This document shows, one piece after another, positions 1-10,232 of a stretch of 64,000 nt of DNA. Location: contig NZ_CANTZW010000002.1 of NCBI RefSeq assembly GCF_947855115.1, positions 62,001-126,000 of the forward strand, in the 5' to 3' direction. The stretch is from an uncultured Parabacteroides sp. (GTDB taxonomy: Bacteria > Bacteroidota > Bacteroidia > Bacteroidales > Tannerellaceae). A model generated the notes under the pieces. That model was given only the letters and a program-made list of their open reading frames with translations. It was not told where the DNA came from and did no database searches. Both the position numbers and the translations under genes were made by a program. The stretch's first letter is position 1; every line of letters starts with the position of its first letter.

Positions 1-2
1 AC

Positions 3-2306
3 TCCTCTAAGATGGGGGATCAATATGTATCGTTGGAGCCGATCATCTTGGCGTTGTTCACGGAAAAGAGCACCGCTTCACAAATACTGAAAGACGCCGG
101 CGTGACAGAGAAAGAGTTACGCCAGGCGATCGAGGAATTGCGTAAGGGGAATAAGGTGACAAGCCAATCCGCCGAGGACACGTACGATGCCTTGGGAAAA
201 TACGCTATCAATCTGAACGAGCGTGCCCGTAGCGGCAAACTAGATCCCGTGATCGGGCGCGACGATGAGATCCGCCGTGTCTTGCAGATCTTGAGCCGCC
301 GTACGAAGAACAACCCGATCTTGATCGGTGAGCCGGGTGTAGGTAAGACCGCTATCGCTGAGGGGTTAGCTCATCGTATCGTCCGGGGCGACGTGCCGGA
401 GAACTTGAAGTCTAAACAAATCTTCTCCTTGGATATGGGTGCGTTGATCGCCGGGGCTAAGTATAAAGGTGAGTTCGAGGAACGTTTGAAAGCGGTAGTG
501 AACGAGGTTACGAAATCCGAAGGCGAGATCATCCTCTTTATCGATGAGATCCATACCTTGGTAGGGGCTGGTAAAGGCGAGGGCGCTATGGATGCCGCCA
601 ACATCTTGAAGCCGGCCTTGGCTCGCGGCGAGTTACGTTCGATCGGCGCTACTACCTTGGACGAGTACCAGAAATACTTCGAGAAAGACAAGGCCCTTGA
701 GCGTCGGTTCCAGACCGTTATCGTGGATGAGCCGAGTGAGTTGGATACGATCTCTATCCTTCGCGGATTGAAGGAGAAATACGAGAATCACCATAAGGTA
801 CGTATCAAGGACGACGCTATCATTGCCTCCGTGCAATTATCTACCCGTTATATCACGGATCGTTTCTTGCCGGACAAGGCGATCGATTTGATGGATGAGG
901 CCGCCGCCCGTTTGCGTTTGCAGATTGATTCCGTGCCGGAGTCGTTGGATGAGGTTTCCCGGCGGATCAAGCAGTTGGAGATCGAGCGTGAGGCGATCAA
1001 ACGTGAGAACGATACCTCGAAGCTGGAGCAACTGAACAAGGAGATCGCCGACTTGAAGGAGGAGGAGACCAAGCAAAAGGCCCAGTGGCAAAGCGAGAAG
1101 GAGCAGATCAATAAGATACAGCAAAATAAGATCGATATCGAGAACCTGAAGTTTGAGGCTGATAAAGCGGAACGCGAGGGCGATTACGGCAAGGTTGCCG
1201 AGATCCGTTATGGCAAGATCAAGCAAAAGGAGGAAGAGATCAAGGAGGTACAGGCCCGGTTGAAGACGATGCAAGGTGCCGCCGCTATGATCAAGGAGGA
1301 GGTGGATAGCGACGATATCGCCGATGTAGTATCTCGTTGGACTGGAATCCCGGTCAGCAAGATGATGCAGAGCGAGAAAGATAAGTTGCTACGCTTGGAA
1401 TCCGAGCTTCATACCCGTGTGGTCGGCCAGGAAGAGGCTATCAACGCTATCGCCGACGCCGTGCGTCGTAGCCGTGCCGGTTTGCAAGACCCGAAGCGGC
1501 CGATCGGTTCTTTCATCTTCCTCGGAACTACCGGTGTGGGTAAGACGGAGTTGGCCAAGGCGTTGGCCGAGTATCTGTTCGACGATGAGAATATGATGAC
1601 CCGTATCGATATGAGCGAGTACCAAGAGAAATTCAGCGCGACTCGTTTGATTGGAGCGCCTCCGGGATATGTCGGTTACGATGAGGGCGGGCAATTGACC
1701 GAGGCGATTCGCCGGAAACCCTACTCGGTTGTCTTGTTCGATGAGATCGAGAAGGCGCATCCGGACGTGTTCAACATCTTGTTGCAGGTCTTGGATGACG
1801 GACGGCTGACGGATAATAAAGGCCGTGTTGTCAACTTCAAGAACACGATCATTATCATGACAAGTAACTTGGGTTCTTCCTTGATCCGCGAGAACTTCGA
1901 GAAGATGACTCCCGCTACGCACGACAAGGTGGTAGACGAGACGAAGCTCCAAGTGCTGGAACTATTGAAAAAGACGATCCGGCCGGAGTTCTTGAACCGT
2001 ATCGATGATATCATCATGTTTACTCCGCTGAACGAGGAGGAGATTCGCCAGATCGTATCCTTGCAGTTGAACAGCGTGAAGAAGATGCTGGCTACGAATG
2101 GTGTCTCCTTGGACTTCACGAACGAGGCTGTAGACTTTATCGCCGATAAGGGCTTCGATCCTCAATTCGGTGCCCGTCCAGTGAAACGTGTCATCCAGAA
2201 ATACGTCTTAAACGAGCTATCCAAAGCCTTGCTGGGTGGAACAGTAGATTGCGACCGTCCGATCGTGATCGATAGAGAAGACAATGGTTTGGTATTTAAG
2301 AATTAA
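3..2306 (+). CDS. clpB: ATP-dependent chaperone ClpB (5' truncated by window edge)
   Basis: Two AAA+ modules ([28 protein letters not shown]), long coiled-coil middle domain, [14 protein letters not shown]; frame is open to the window edge. Confidence 0.95.
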   Translation, partial: SSKMGDQYVSLEPIILALFTEKSTASQILKDAGVTEKELRQAIEELRKGNKVTSQSAEDTYDALGKYAINLNERARSGKLDPVIGRDDEIRRVLQILSRRTKNNPILIGEPGVGKTAIAEGLAHRIVRGDVPENLKSKQIFSLDMGALIAGAKYKGEFEERLKAVVNEVTKSEGEIILFIDEIHTLVGAGKGEGAMDAANILKPALARGELRSIGATTLDEYQKYFEKDKALERRFQTVIVDEPSELDTISILRGLKEKYENHHKVRIKDDAIIASVQLSTRYITDRFLPDKAIDLMDEAAARLRLQIDSVPESLDEVSRRIKQLEIEREAIKRENDTSKLEQLNKEIADLKEEETKQKAQWQSEKEQINKIQQNKIDIENLKFEADKAEREGDYGKVAEIRYGKIKQKEEEIKEVQARLKTMQGAAAMIKEEVDSDDIADVVSRWTGIPVSKMMQSEKDKLLRLESELHTRVVGQEEAINAIADAVRRSRAGLQDPKRPIGSFIFLGTTGVGKTELAKALAEYLFDDENMMTRIDMSEYQEKFSATRLIGAPPGYVGYDEGGQLTEAIRRKPYSVVLFDEIEKAHPDVFNILLQVLDDGRLTDNKGRVVNFKNTIIIMTSNLGSSLIRENFEKMTPATHDKVVDETKLQVLELLKKTIRPEFLNRIDDIIMFTPLNEEEIRQIVSLQLNSVKKMLATNGVSLDFTNEAVDFIADKGFDPQFGARPVKRVIQKYVLNELSKALLGGTVDCDRPIVIDREDNGLVFKN

Positions 2307-2347
2307 AGGAAGCCGTCTGTTGGGTATAAGGCAGATCGCTGTGATGT

Positions 2348-2387
2348 AAAGGCGGGATGATCCTAAAAAGGGTCATCCCGCCTTTCT
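2348..2387 (+). terminator. Rho-independent-type terminator after clpB
   Basis: AAAGGCGGGATGATCC / GGGTCATCCCGCCTTT stem with one wobble, followed by a short T-rich stretch. Confidence 0.8.
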
Positions 2388-2548
2388 TCATAAGGATAAC
2401 CAAGCAGATGGAAGCTCAACCTGGCTAACCTGTTTATGTATATGCGGAGAGGGAGAAAGATAGGTTATTTATTACATTATATATTTATTATTTGCCTTAT
2501 ATGTTATTATTATGATAAACAATTTTTGCAATTTATGCAATAAAATTG

Positions 2549-2578
2549 TTTGCATATAAATAAATATCACTATATTTG
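2549..2578 (+). promoter_or_regulatory. Bacteroidetes-type promoter for the first PUL gene
   Basis: TTTG (2549-2552), 18-bp spacer, TATATTTG (2571-2578). Confidence 0.6.
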
Positions 2579-2689
2579 CGACTACATGCTATTAGAAAAT
2601 ACCGGGAGCTGTTCTCCTGATATTCTGGCTTTAGGGATACTGTGGAATGAAATTACGAGTTAATTAATTGAATAATAACATTTAAAATC

Positions 2690-4810
2690 ATGAATCAGGG
2701 TTCTATTTTCAACCGCGGATTTACGTTGGTGATAAACAGGAGGTCTATGCCCTTGTTTTTGTTAATCTTTACTCTAATGAGTATGATGGCCTGCCAAGAG
2801 AAAAAAGCTGTCTCTAGGCAAGTAAAAGTCGAATTACAAAGTCCTTTTTGGAGTTTTAATACTTCAAGGACAGCCAAAAGCAGCTTGTCCGGAACAGTGC
2901 CGGAGGCAGGGCTTTCGTTGTCGGACGATCAGTCAAAAGGTTTTACGATCCGGTTTACCGCTGATATAAAATCGGTCGCCCGGGAGCAAACTTTGCTTGA
3001 GATACCTCAGGTACTTAAAGTCTATCTTCGTAAGCATGATCCGGATGATCGGAAAATACAAAATTATCCGGCTTATAAAATGCCGGACGGTTCGGTTCCC
3101 GTATTAGAAGCGAGTCTTTCCTTGCAGTCTCCTTGGGACCCGAAAAAATTCCAGGATATGACGGTTGGCATACCTTTAGCGATATTAGATAAACCGGAGG
3201 GAAAACATGATATTATCCTTCAATTCTCTGGGGTCCAGTGGACTATTTACATAGATGGACGCTTGTATGATAATGACTTCGCCCTGGGTTATCCGTTGGC
3301 GAGCCGGATGAAATCGTGGAACTTAAACCCCGATTATGTGAGCGAGGCTAGTTTGTATGAGCCTGCTATCCAGCCGGAGCAGATAGCGGCGCCAACACCG
3401 CAAATCGCCTCTAATATCCAATATTGGACACCTCCTTACCATAACGCTTGGGTAGGAGATGTGGTTACATTCTTCCATGATGGACGTTACCATGTGTTTT
3501 ATTTGTTTGATCGCCGTGGCCACGCAAGTAAATTTGGGAGAGGTGGACATTATTTCGAGCATTTGTCTACGACGGATTTTCAAACATGGGTAGAACATAA
3601 GCCGGCGACTCCTCTGGAATATCAATGGGAGACGTTCGGAACCGGTACGCCTTTTATTTTTAATGGCAAACTCTGTATTAGTTATGGGCTGCATACTACC
3701 CGTATTTATCCTAAGGAAGAAACCACGCTCCCGATGCAATGGGCTTATCTGGAGAAGAATGGTTACACGGGCTCGTTTAATTACGATACGATCCAGGGAC
3801 TTGTACCGGCAGGCTCTACTTATTCGATAAGCGAGGATGGTGTTACCAACTTCAAAAAGACACATATATTATACCATCCTTGTGAGAATCCGAGTATCTA
3901 TACTGATCCTGACGGCAATTTGAAAATGTTGGCTAACTATGGCGCTCGTGGAACTTGGGAGGCTGATTCCGTGAATGGTGGATGGAAATGCTTGAATGCC
4001 GATTTCCCGCTAGGCGGCGATTGTACCTTCTTTTTCCGTTGGGGCGAATACGATTATATCATTGGTGGTTTTACCCGTCTTTGGTCTAAATTGGCCAAGG
4101 ATCCGGAGTTTGCCTATAAAGACATCGTGGCTGAAGGAACGGATTTCTATAACGGGTTGTCTGTTCCTGCGATAACAGAAATACCCGGAGGGCGTTTTTT
4201 GATGGCAGGGTGGCTGAAAATGCAAAACTGGGGAGGCCCGTTGGTGATCCACGAGTTAATACAATATCCGGATGGACGTATCGGAACGAAATGGATGGAT
4301 GAGATAATTCCGGCGACGGAAACTCCGGAAAAGCTTTCAGCTAAACTTGCCGGGACAGGTGATTTTCCCGTTTCAAGCAAGTCGTTTATGTTGACTTTTA
4401 AAGTATATCCGGATCAGCCGGGACAAGGTAATTTGAAGGTTTTGTTCTTGCCGGAAAAGGGAGAGGAAGCCGCTTGTGGATGGCAATTGCAGCTAGACGA
4501 GGCACGTGCCCAGTACGGAACAGATTTGACCGATACCTATGCTTCGAGTGAAAAAACGTTGAGAGAAGGTGGTGCCCCGCAGACGGCGAGTAATTATGCC
4601 ATTGAAAATGGTATAGATACGAGCAAGCCGTTTACGGTTCGTATACTTGTCGATGGTTCTGACAAATTCGGGGGATCGTTGATTGATACGGAAATTGCCG
4701 CTCAAAGAACGATGATCTCGTATCGTCCGGAACTTACTGTCGGTAATTTGCGGTTTTGCATGGAAGGGGTCTCCGTACAAGATATAAATCTTGCGCCATT
4801 GTGTGATTAG
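2690..4810 (+). CDS. GH32-like glycoside hydrolase, putative lipoprotein
   Basis: Signal/lipobox-like N-terminus (LMSMMAC); five-bladed propeller-like motifs VGDVVTFFHDGRYHVFYLFD and GDCTFFFRWGEYDYIIGGF. Confidence 0.7.
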   Translation: MNQGSIFNRGFTLVINRRSMPLFLLIFTLMSMMACQEKKAVSRQVKVELQSPFWSFNTSRTAKSSLSGTVPEAGLSLSDDQSKGFTIRFTADIKSVAREQTLLEIPQVLKVYLRKHDPDDRKIQNYPAYKMPDGSVPVLEASLSLQSPWDPKKFQDMTVGIPLAILDKPEGKHDIILQFSGVQWTIYIDGRLYDNDFALGYPLASRMKSWNLNPDYVSEASLYEPAIQPEQIAAPTPQIASNIQYWTPPYHNAWVGDVVTFFHDGRYHVFYLFDRRGHASKFGRGGHYFEHLSTTDFQTWVEHKPATPLEYQWETFGTGTPFIFNGKLCISYGLHTTRIYPKEETTLPMQWAYLEKNGYTGSFNYDTIQGLVPAGSTYSISEDGVTNFKKTHILYHPCENPSIYTDPDGNLKMLANYGARGTWEADSVNGGWKCLNADFPLGGDCTFFFRWGEYDYIIGGFTRLWSKLAKDPEFAYKDIVAEGTDFYNGLSVPAITEIPGGRFLMAGWLKMQNWGGPLVIHELIQYPDGRIGTKWMDEIIPATETPEKLSAKLAGTGDFPVSSKSFMLTFKVYPDQPGQGNLKVLFLPEKGEEAACGWQLQLDEARAQYGTDLTDTYASSEKTLREGGAPQTASNYAIENGIDTSKPFTVRILVDGSDKFGGSLIDTEIAAQRTMISYRPELTVGNLRFCMEGVSVQDINLAPLCD

Positions 4811-4834
4811 GAACTATTATTACTGACTTTTTGT

Positions 4835-4879
4835 CCCGTATAAACATTCTCGCGTGAATGTTTTATACGGGATTTTTTT
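4835..4879 (+). terminator. Intrinsic terminator
   Basis: CCCGTATAAACATTC...GAATGTTTTATACGGG hairpin followed by ATTTTTTT. Confidence 0.85.
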
Positions 4880-4913
4880 GTAAAGATGTATTATGACATT
4901 CAAATTGTGTGTG

Positions 4914-4930
4914 TTATCATATATGTAATA
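4914..4930. promoter_or_regulatory. Putative operator copy 1
   Basis: TTATCATATATGTAATA, identical 17-mer to 5084-5100, upstream of susC. Confidence 0.5.
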
Positions 4931-5083
4931 ATATTGTTAGGTATGTAATGTTATATTGGTGTTTCTTTATATTTCTACTCTTAGGTCTTCTGGTTGTATA
5001 TGTATCATATGTAAATAAAATTATGATCCATTTCCCTATTTGTGAGTGAAATTCATAAAATCATACTTTTTTATTTTAATATA

Positions 5084-5100
5084 TTATCATATATGTAATA
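5084..5100. promoter_or_regulatory. Putative operator copy 2
   Basis: TTATCATATATGTAATA, identical 17-mer to 4914-4930; a weaker variant TATCATATGTAAATA lies near 5003-5017. Confidence 0.5.
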
Positions 5101-5140
5101 TATAAATTTCTAATTTATAACCAAAATGTAGCTTATTTGT

Positions 5141-5170
5141 TTTGTTTTTGTAAAATATATGTTATCTTTG
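5141..5170 (+). promoter_or_regulatory. Bacteroidetes-type promoter for susC/susD
   Basis: TTTG (5141-5144), 18-bp spacer, TATCTTTG (5163-5170). Confidence 0.6.
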
Positions 5171-5245
5171 TGGTGTCATATAGGGAGATACAGGTTTGAT
5201 TATATATAAATTTAGCTTAAGTCTAATTCTAATTATTTCAAATAT

Positions 5246-8200
5246 ATGGATTGTATGAATACTAAAAAAAGATCACTGTACCGGTGCGCGTTGATTGCTT
5301 GCTTGTGTGGTATGCAAGTGCCTGGTGCATATGCTGCTATGCCGGATGTCGCATGGCAAATGTCTCAACAACAAGAACGACTTGTTAAAGGACGTGTGTT
5401 GGATAAGAAAGGAGAGCCTATTTTAGGAGCTACAATTGTGGATAAGCGTAATACAAACAATGGAACAATAACGGATATAGATGGCAATTTCTCAATAAAT
5501 GTCAGGGATAACAGCGTATTGGTTTTTAGTTACATAGGATATAAAAGTACGGAATATCCCGCAAATGAGGTAGACGGGAAAACTATTGTATTAGAAGAAG
5601 ATGCGTTGAATTTAGACGAGGTTGTGGTAACAGGTTATACCTCTCAGAAAAAAGCGGATTTAACGGGGTCTGTATCTATTGTCAAGGTGGATCAGTTGAA
5701 GACGGGTTCTTATGGCAGCGCGATGAAAGCGGCACAAGGAAAAGTAGCGGGTATGTCTGTCACGACGGATGGTTCTCCTAACGCGAATGCTACGATCCGG
5801 ATACGCGGTGAAGGTACGCTGAATAACAATGATCCGTTGTATATCATAGACGGGATGCCTACTATGCGCTCCATGTCTGAATTGGCATCTTTGGATATTG
5901 AGTCCATACAAGTGCTAAAGGATGCTTCCTCTGCCTCTATCTATGGATCTCGTGCCGCGAATGGTGTGATTATCATCACGACCCGTAAAGGGAAAAAGGG
6001 AACAACTGTCGATTTCAATGCCTCTTATACGATCGTGAGCAAGAAAAAACCTTATGAATTGATGAACACGGAACAACGTGGTATCGCTCAATATTGGGCT
6101 ATAAAGAATGATGATCCGAACGCTGATCCGAATACCGTGGGAATAGGAGGTTTGTATCAATATCAAGATCATAAGGATGCCAATGGCAACTATGTGTTGG
6201 ATAAAGTAACTTGGAAAGAGTGGTTGGATGATGATCATACGATGCGGTCGGCAGATACAGACTGGCAGAAAGAGATATTGAGAACAGGGCAAATCCAGCA
6301 ATATAACCTGACGTTGTCTACAGGAACGGATGCGGGACGTGTCGTGTTTGCGGCTGATTATTACGATAATAAAGGAACGATTGATGGTAGTTTCTTTAAA
6401 CGTTTTAATGGACGTATCAATTCTGACTATACTTTCTTGAATGGACGTGTGACGGTGGGAGAAAATTTCACGGTCTCTAAATGGCGGGAAAGCGATAATA
6501 TCGGGACCGGCAATATAGATGCTTGTAAATCTCTGATGTCGATCGTTCCGGTTTATACTGTGGATGGTGAAGGTTGGGGTGGACCGATCGGAGGTATGAG
6601 CGATCGGCAAAACCCGGTTCGATTGATAGAGGACAATAAGCAAAACCATCACGATAATCTCCGTATATTCGGTAATGTATATGCGAATATTAATATAATC
6701 AAGGGGTTGAGTTTCCGTACCTCTTTTGGTGTAGACGGCGTTGGCTCTTGGAAACGTACGATGGATTATACGTATGAATCTGGATTCTTGAGCGAGACAA
6801 GGAACAAGGTAAGGCAAGAGTCTTATTTTGATTTGAGCACTACGAACAGTAACGTTTTACAGTATGTGTTCGATATCGATAAAAATAATTTCGATGTTAT
6901 GGTGGGGCAGGAGACGATAACACATACATACCAATTACATTGGGGCAGCCGTCGGGATTATGCCTTGGAAAACGACGATTATATGTGGCTAAGTTCCGGT
7001 GAGTCTGAAAAGGATAATGGCAGTGAGCAGTACCGGAATACTATGATTTCTTGGTTTGGTAAGATTAACTACAATTATGACAGCCGCTATTTGGCTTCTG
7101 TGACTCTTCGGCGGGATGCCTCTTCCGTGTTCGGTACGAATAACAAGTGGGCGACGTTTCCGGCCTTCTCGGTGGGTTGGTCGATCAATAACGAGAGCTT
7201 TTTTGAAAATCTTAGGTCAGTGATTCCCCTATTGAAACTTCGTTATGGATGGGGACAGAATGGTAACTCAAGCATTGACGCTTATTCGTCTTATCAGTTC
7301 TATGAAACATTATACGACAAAGGGGCTATTGATGACTGGAATTGGGGAACAGCCTATGATTTCACCGGACAGGGTGGAACTTTACCTTCCGGCTATAGGC
7401 GTACGCAAATGGCGAATCCGGACTTGAAATGGGAAACGACATCGCAGCACAACTTTGGCTTGGATTTTGCCGTGCTGGATTCAAAGTTGAGCGGTTCTTT
7501 TGATTACTACTTGAAATATACGAGAGATATCTTGATGAAACCTGGTACGGTGGCCACCTTGGGCGAAGGGGCTCAAAGATGGTTGAATGGGGCAGATATA
7601 GATAATAAAGGTTTTGAGCTAACGTTGAACTACAACAATCAGTTTGGTGATGTTGGGTTGAATATTAGCGGTGTCTTTTCTCATAATAAACAAACAGTGG
7701 TAAAAGTACCTGATGACGTAATCAATAATTTTGCGGGGAATGGCGAAGAGGATAACGTGATAGGTCGTTCCTTGAACTCGCTGTATGGTTATGTAGCGGA
7801 TGGCTTGTTTCAAACGCAAGAGGAGGTGGATAATGCCCCGACACAGACGGGAGCTGCGCCAGGCCGTATTCGTTATAAGGATTTGAACGATGATGGGAAG
7901 ATAGACGATCAAGATCGTACTTGGATCGGATGTGAGGATCCCGATTTGGAATATGGTATCTCTGTAGGTGTGACATATAAGAACTTTGACTTTAGCGTAT
8001 TCTTTAACGGCGTGTTTGGCAAGGATCTGAATGTAAGTGGATGGAAGAGCTGGACCGATATTTATGCGTTAAGTACGGCTGGCGAGAATTATGGTACTCG
8101 TTTATTGGATGCGTGGACTCCAACTAATACGAATACATCAATACCTGCCCTGTCGGTCAATAATTATAATGATGAAGGAAGGATGTCTACTTATTATGTG

Positions 8201-8434
8201 GAAAGTGGCTCGTACTTGAAAATCCGTAATGCGGAGGTAGGGTACACTATCCCGAAATCATTTGCGAGCAAATTGAAGTTACAACGTGCCCGAGTTGCGC
8301 TAAGGGCGGATAATATTGTGACTTTGATGAAAACATGGGGTGATAATGCGTATACAGGCTTGGATCCGGAAACTCCGGGAAGTGGTTATCCGATGCCATT
8401 TTCTATGACAATGTCTTTAAATGTAACATTCTAA
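5246..8434 (+). CDS. SusC-like TonB-dependent outer membrane transporter
   Basis: CarboxypepD_reg-like N-terminal domain (GRVLDKKGEPILGATIVDK), TonB box region, plug LYIIDGMPT, IQVLKDASSASIYGSRAANGVIIITTRKGK. Confidence 0.97.
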   Translation: MDCMNTKKRSLYRCALIACLCGMQVPGAYAAMPDVAWQMSQQQERLVKGRVLDKKGEPILGATIVDKRNTNNGTITDIDGNFSINVRDNSVLVFSYIGYKSTEYPANEVDGKTIVLEEDALNLDEVVVTGYTSQKKADLTGSVSIVKVDQLKTGSYGSAMKAAQGKVAGMSVTTDGSPNANATIRIRGEGTLNNNDPLYIIDGMPTMRSMSELASLDIESIQVLKDASSASIYGSRAANGVIIITTRKGKKGTTVDFNASYTIVSKKKPYELMNTEQRGIAQYWAIKNDDPNADPNTVGIGGLYQYQDHKDANGNYVLDKVTWKEWLDDDHTMRSADTDWQKEILRTGQIQQYNLTLSTGTDAGRVVFAADYYDNKGTIDGSFFKRFNGRINSDYTFLNGRVTVGENFTVSKWRESDNIGTGNIDACKSLMSIVPVYTVDGEGWGGPIGGMSDRQNPVRLIEDNKQNHHDNLRIFGNVYANINIIKGLSFRTSFGVDGVGSWKRTMDYTYESGFLSETRNKVRQESYFDLSTTNSNVLQYVFDIDKNNFDVMVGQETITHTYQLHWGSRRDYALENDDYMWLSSGESEKDNGSEQYRNTMISWFGKINYNYDSRYLASVTLRRDASSVFGTNNKWATFPAFSVGWSINNESFFENLRSVIPLLKLRYGWGQNGNSSIDAYSSYQFYETLYDKGAIDDWNWGTAYDFTGQGGTLPSGYRRTQMANPDLKWETTSQHNFGLDFAVLDSKLSGSFDYYLKYTRDILMKPGTVATLGEGAQRWLNGADIDNKGFELTLNYNNQFGDVGLNISGVFSHNKQTVVKVPDDVINNFAGNGEEDNVIGRSLNSLYGYVADGLFQTQEEVDNAPTQTGAAPGRIRYKDLNDDGKIDDQDRTWIGCEDPDLEYGISVGVTYKNFDFSVFFNGVFGKDLNVSGWKSWTDIYALSTAGENYGTRLLDAWTPTNTNTSIPALSVNNYNDEGRMSTYYVESGSYLKIRNAEVGYTIPKSFASKLKLQRARVALRADNIVTLMKTWGDNAYTGLDPETPGSGYPMPFSMTMSLNVTF

Positions 8435-8449
8435 ATAAGCGAGAAATCT

Positions 8450-10180
8450 ATGAAAACGATAAATATTATAAGTTGTAGTCTTTTTTTACTTTTGGGAAGC
8501 GTTTCTTGTTCTTCCATATTGGATGAAAACCCGCAGGGTATTATTTCGGACGAAGATTTGAACACAGTCGATAAAGTGGAACAAATGGTAACTGCCGCAT
8601 ATTCTTTCTGTGGGCAGAACCATTTCAACAAACAGTTTGGAATGCCGTATGAGGAAGGCTCTTTGCGAGGAGGTGAGGCTTATAAAGGCGCGGCGGGTAC
8701 TAGCGACAACGCTGAAAGACATCTTTGGGAAACCTTTGTGTATATGCAACCTACCACGTCGGATGACTTGGATAACCTGTGGTGGGTACATTATGTCGGT
8801 GTCGGTCGTGTTCACGACGCTTTGCGAAGAGCACAGGCTTTGACCGAGGAAGAATATCCCTTGCGGGAACAGCGTATCGGGGAGTTGCGTTTTTTGAGAT
8901 CCCACATTTATATGTATATGAAGTTATGCTTTAAATTTTTCCCTTGGATCGATGAGAATACGCCAACCGATGAGTACGATAAGGTAAGTAATGATGAACT
9001 TACGGATCAAGAACTTTGGGGTAAGTTGATCGATGATTTCCGTTATGCGGTCGAAGTCCTTCCGGAAACGCAAGAAGAAGTAGGCCGTCCTACCAAGTTT
9101 GCGGCAAAAGCCTATTTGGCAAAGGCATTGTTGTTTGCCGCTTATGAGCAGGATGAGAAACATAATGTTATCAATATCAACAAAGAGAAACTGACAGAGG
9201 TCGCCAGTTTGTGTAAGGATATTATTGATAATTCAGGAAAAAGCTTGGTGGTTGATTTCGCGGAGAATTTCTTGTGTGAATATGAGAATAATTCAGAATC
9301 TATTTGGGCTATCCAATATTCGGCTAATAATGACGGGTCTACTATAGGGCGTCTTAATTCATGGCTGGTTTATCCGATGAATAGTGACTATGGTTGTTGT
9401 GGGGCGTTTCAACCCTCCATACATATGCTGAATCATTTCAAGACGGTAGACGGAGTCCCTGATTTCGATCATTTTGATGAAGGTGAGACGTTAGATAATA
9501 AAGATGCTTTCGCCAGAATCCCAATGGATCCTCGTTTGATGCATACGGCTTGTGTGCCGGAGATGCCTTGGAAGTATGATCCGAATTACATTATGGAAAA
9601 CAGTTGGGCTCGTACGCCAGAAGTGTATGGATATACGATGAGCCAGAAACTGATCGTATTGCCGACCTGCGATTGCTTCCGGAAAACCAATCCGTTTATG
9701 GGGAGTGGGTTGAACTGGGATGTGCTTCGTTTGGACGAGGTAATGCTTTGGCGTGCGGAAGCATTGATTCAGTTGAATACGAATTTGAACGAAGCCTTGG
9801 ATTTAATAAACCAGCTTAGAATGAGGGCGGCTACGAGTACCGGGCGTTTGAAGTTCGCGGATGGAACTCCGACTGGTAATTTTGATGTACAGCCTTATGT
9901 CCCTGGAAAGAATTGTCCGGCATGGACACAAGAATTTGCGTTAAAGGCATTACGTTGGGAACGTCATCTGGAATTTGCGACAGAGGGAAAATGGTTTTTT
10001 GATTTGGTTCGTTGGGGTATTGCCGATACGTACATGAATAATTATTTTACGATCGAAAAAACGAGACGTTCTTATTTGAAAGATGCCAAATTTACAAAAA
10101 ACAGGGATGAGTATTTTCCTATTCCTCAGACGCAGATCAGTTATGTGAAAGGGTTATATAAACAAAATTACGGATGGTAA
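8450..10180 (+). CDS. SusD-like glycan-binding lipoprotein (RagB/SusD)
   Basis: Lipobox SVSCSS; FLRSHIYMYMKLCFKFFP; C-terminal RWERHLEFATEGKWFFDLVRWG. Confidence 0.97.
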   Translation: MKTINIISCSLFLLLGSVSCSSILDENPQGIISDEDLNTVDKVEQMVTAAYSFCGQNHFNKQFGMPYEEGSLRGGEAYKGAAGTSDNAERHLWETFVYMQPTTSDDLDNLWWVHYVGVGRVHDALRRAQALTEEEYPLREQRIGELRFLRSHIYMYMKLCFKFFPWIDENTPTDEYDKVSNDELTDQELWGKLIDDFRYAVEVLPETQEEVGRPTKFAAKAYLAKALLFAAYEQDEKHNVININKEKLTEVASLCKDIIDNSGKSLVVDFAENFLCEYENNSESIWAIQYSANNDGSTIGRLNSWLVYPMNSDYGCCGAFQPSIHMLNHFKTVDGVPDFDHFDEGETLDNKDAFARIPMDPRLMHTACVPEMPWKYDPNYIMENSWARTPEVYGYTMSQKLIVLPTCDCFRKTNPFMGSGLNWDVLRLDEVMLWRAEALIQLNTNLNEALDLINQLRMRAATSTGRLKFADGTPTGNFDVQPYVPGKNCPAWTQEFALKALRWERHLEFATEGKWFFDLVRWGIADTYMNNYFTIEKTRRSYLKDAKFTKNRDEYFPIPQTQISYVKGLYKQNYGW

Positions 10181-10232
10181 AAGCTGTAATCGTGATTAGG
10201 TATACGAATATGTAGCGATTAAATGATATGCG

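Noticed and set aside
837-1952. Leu-rich antisense ORFs across clpB
   Set aside because: Produced by clpB codon usage read in reverse; no supporting signals
5915-6817. 300-aa ORF antisense to susC
   Set aside because: Entirely inside a well-supported SusC gene on the other strand; Arg/Ile/His-rich shadow ORF with no family features
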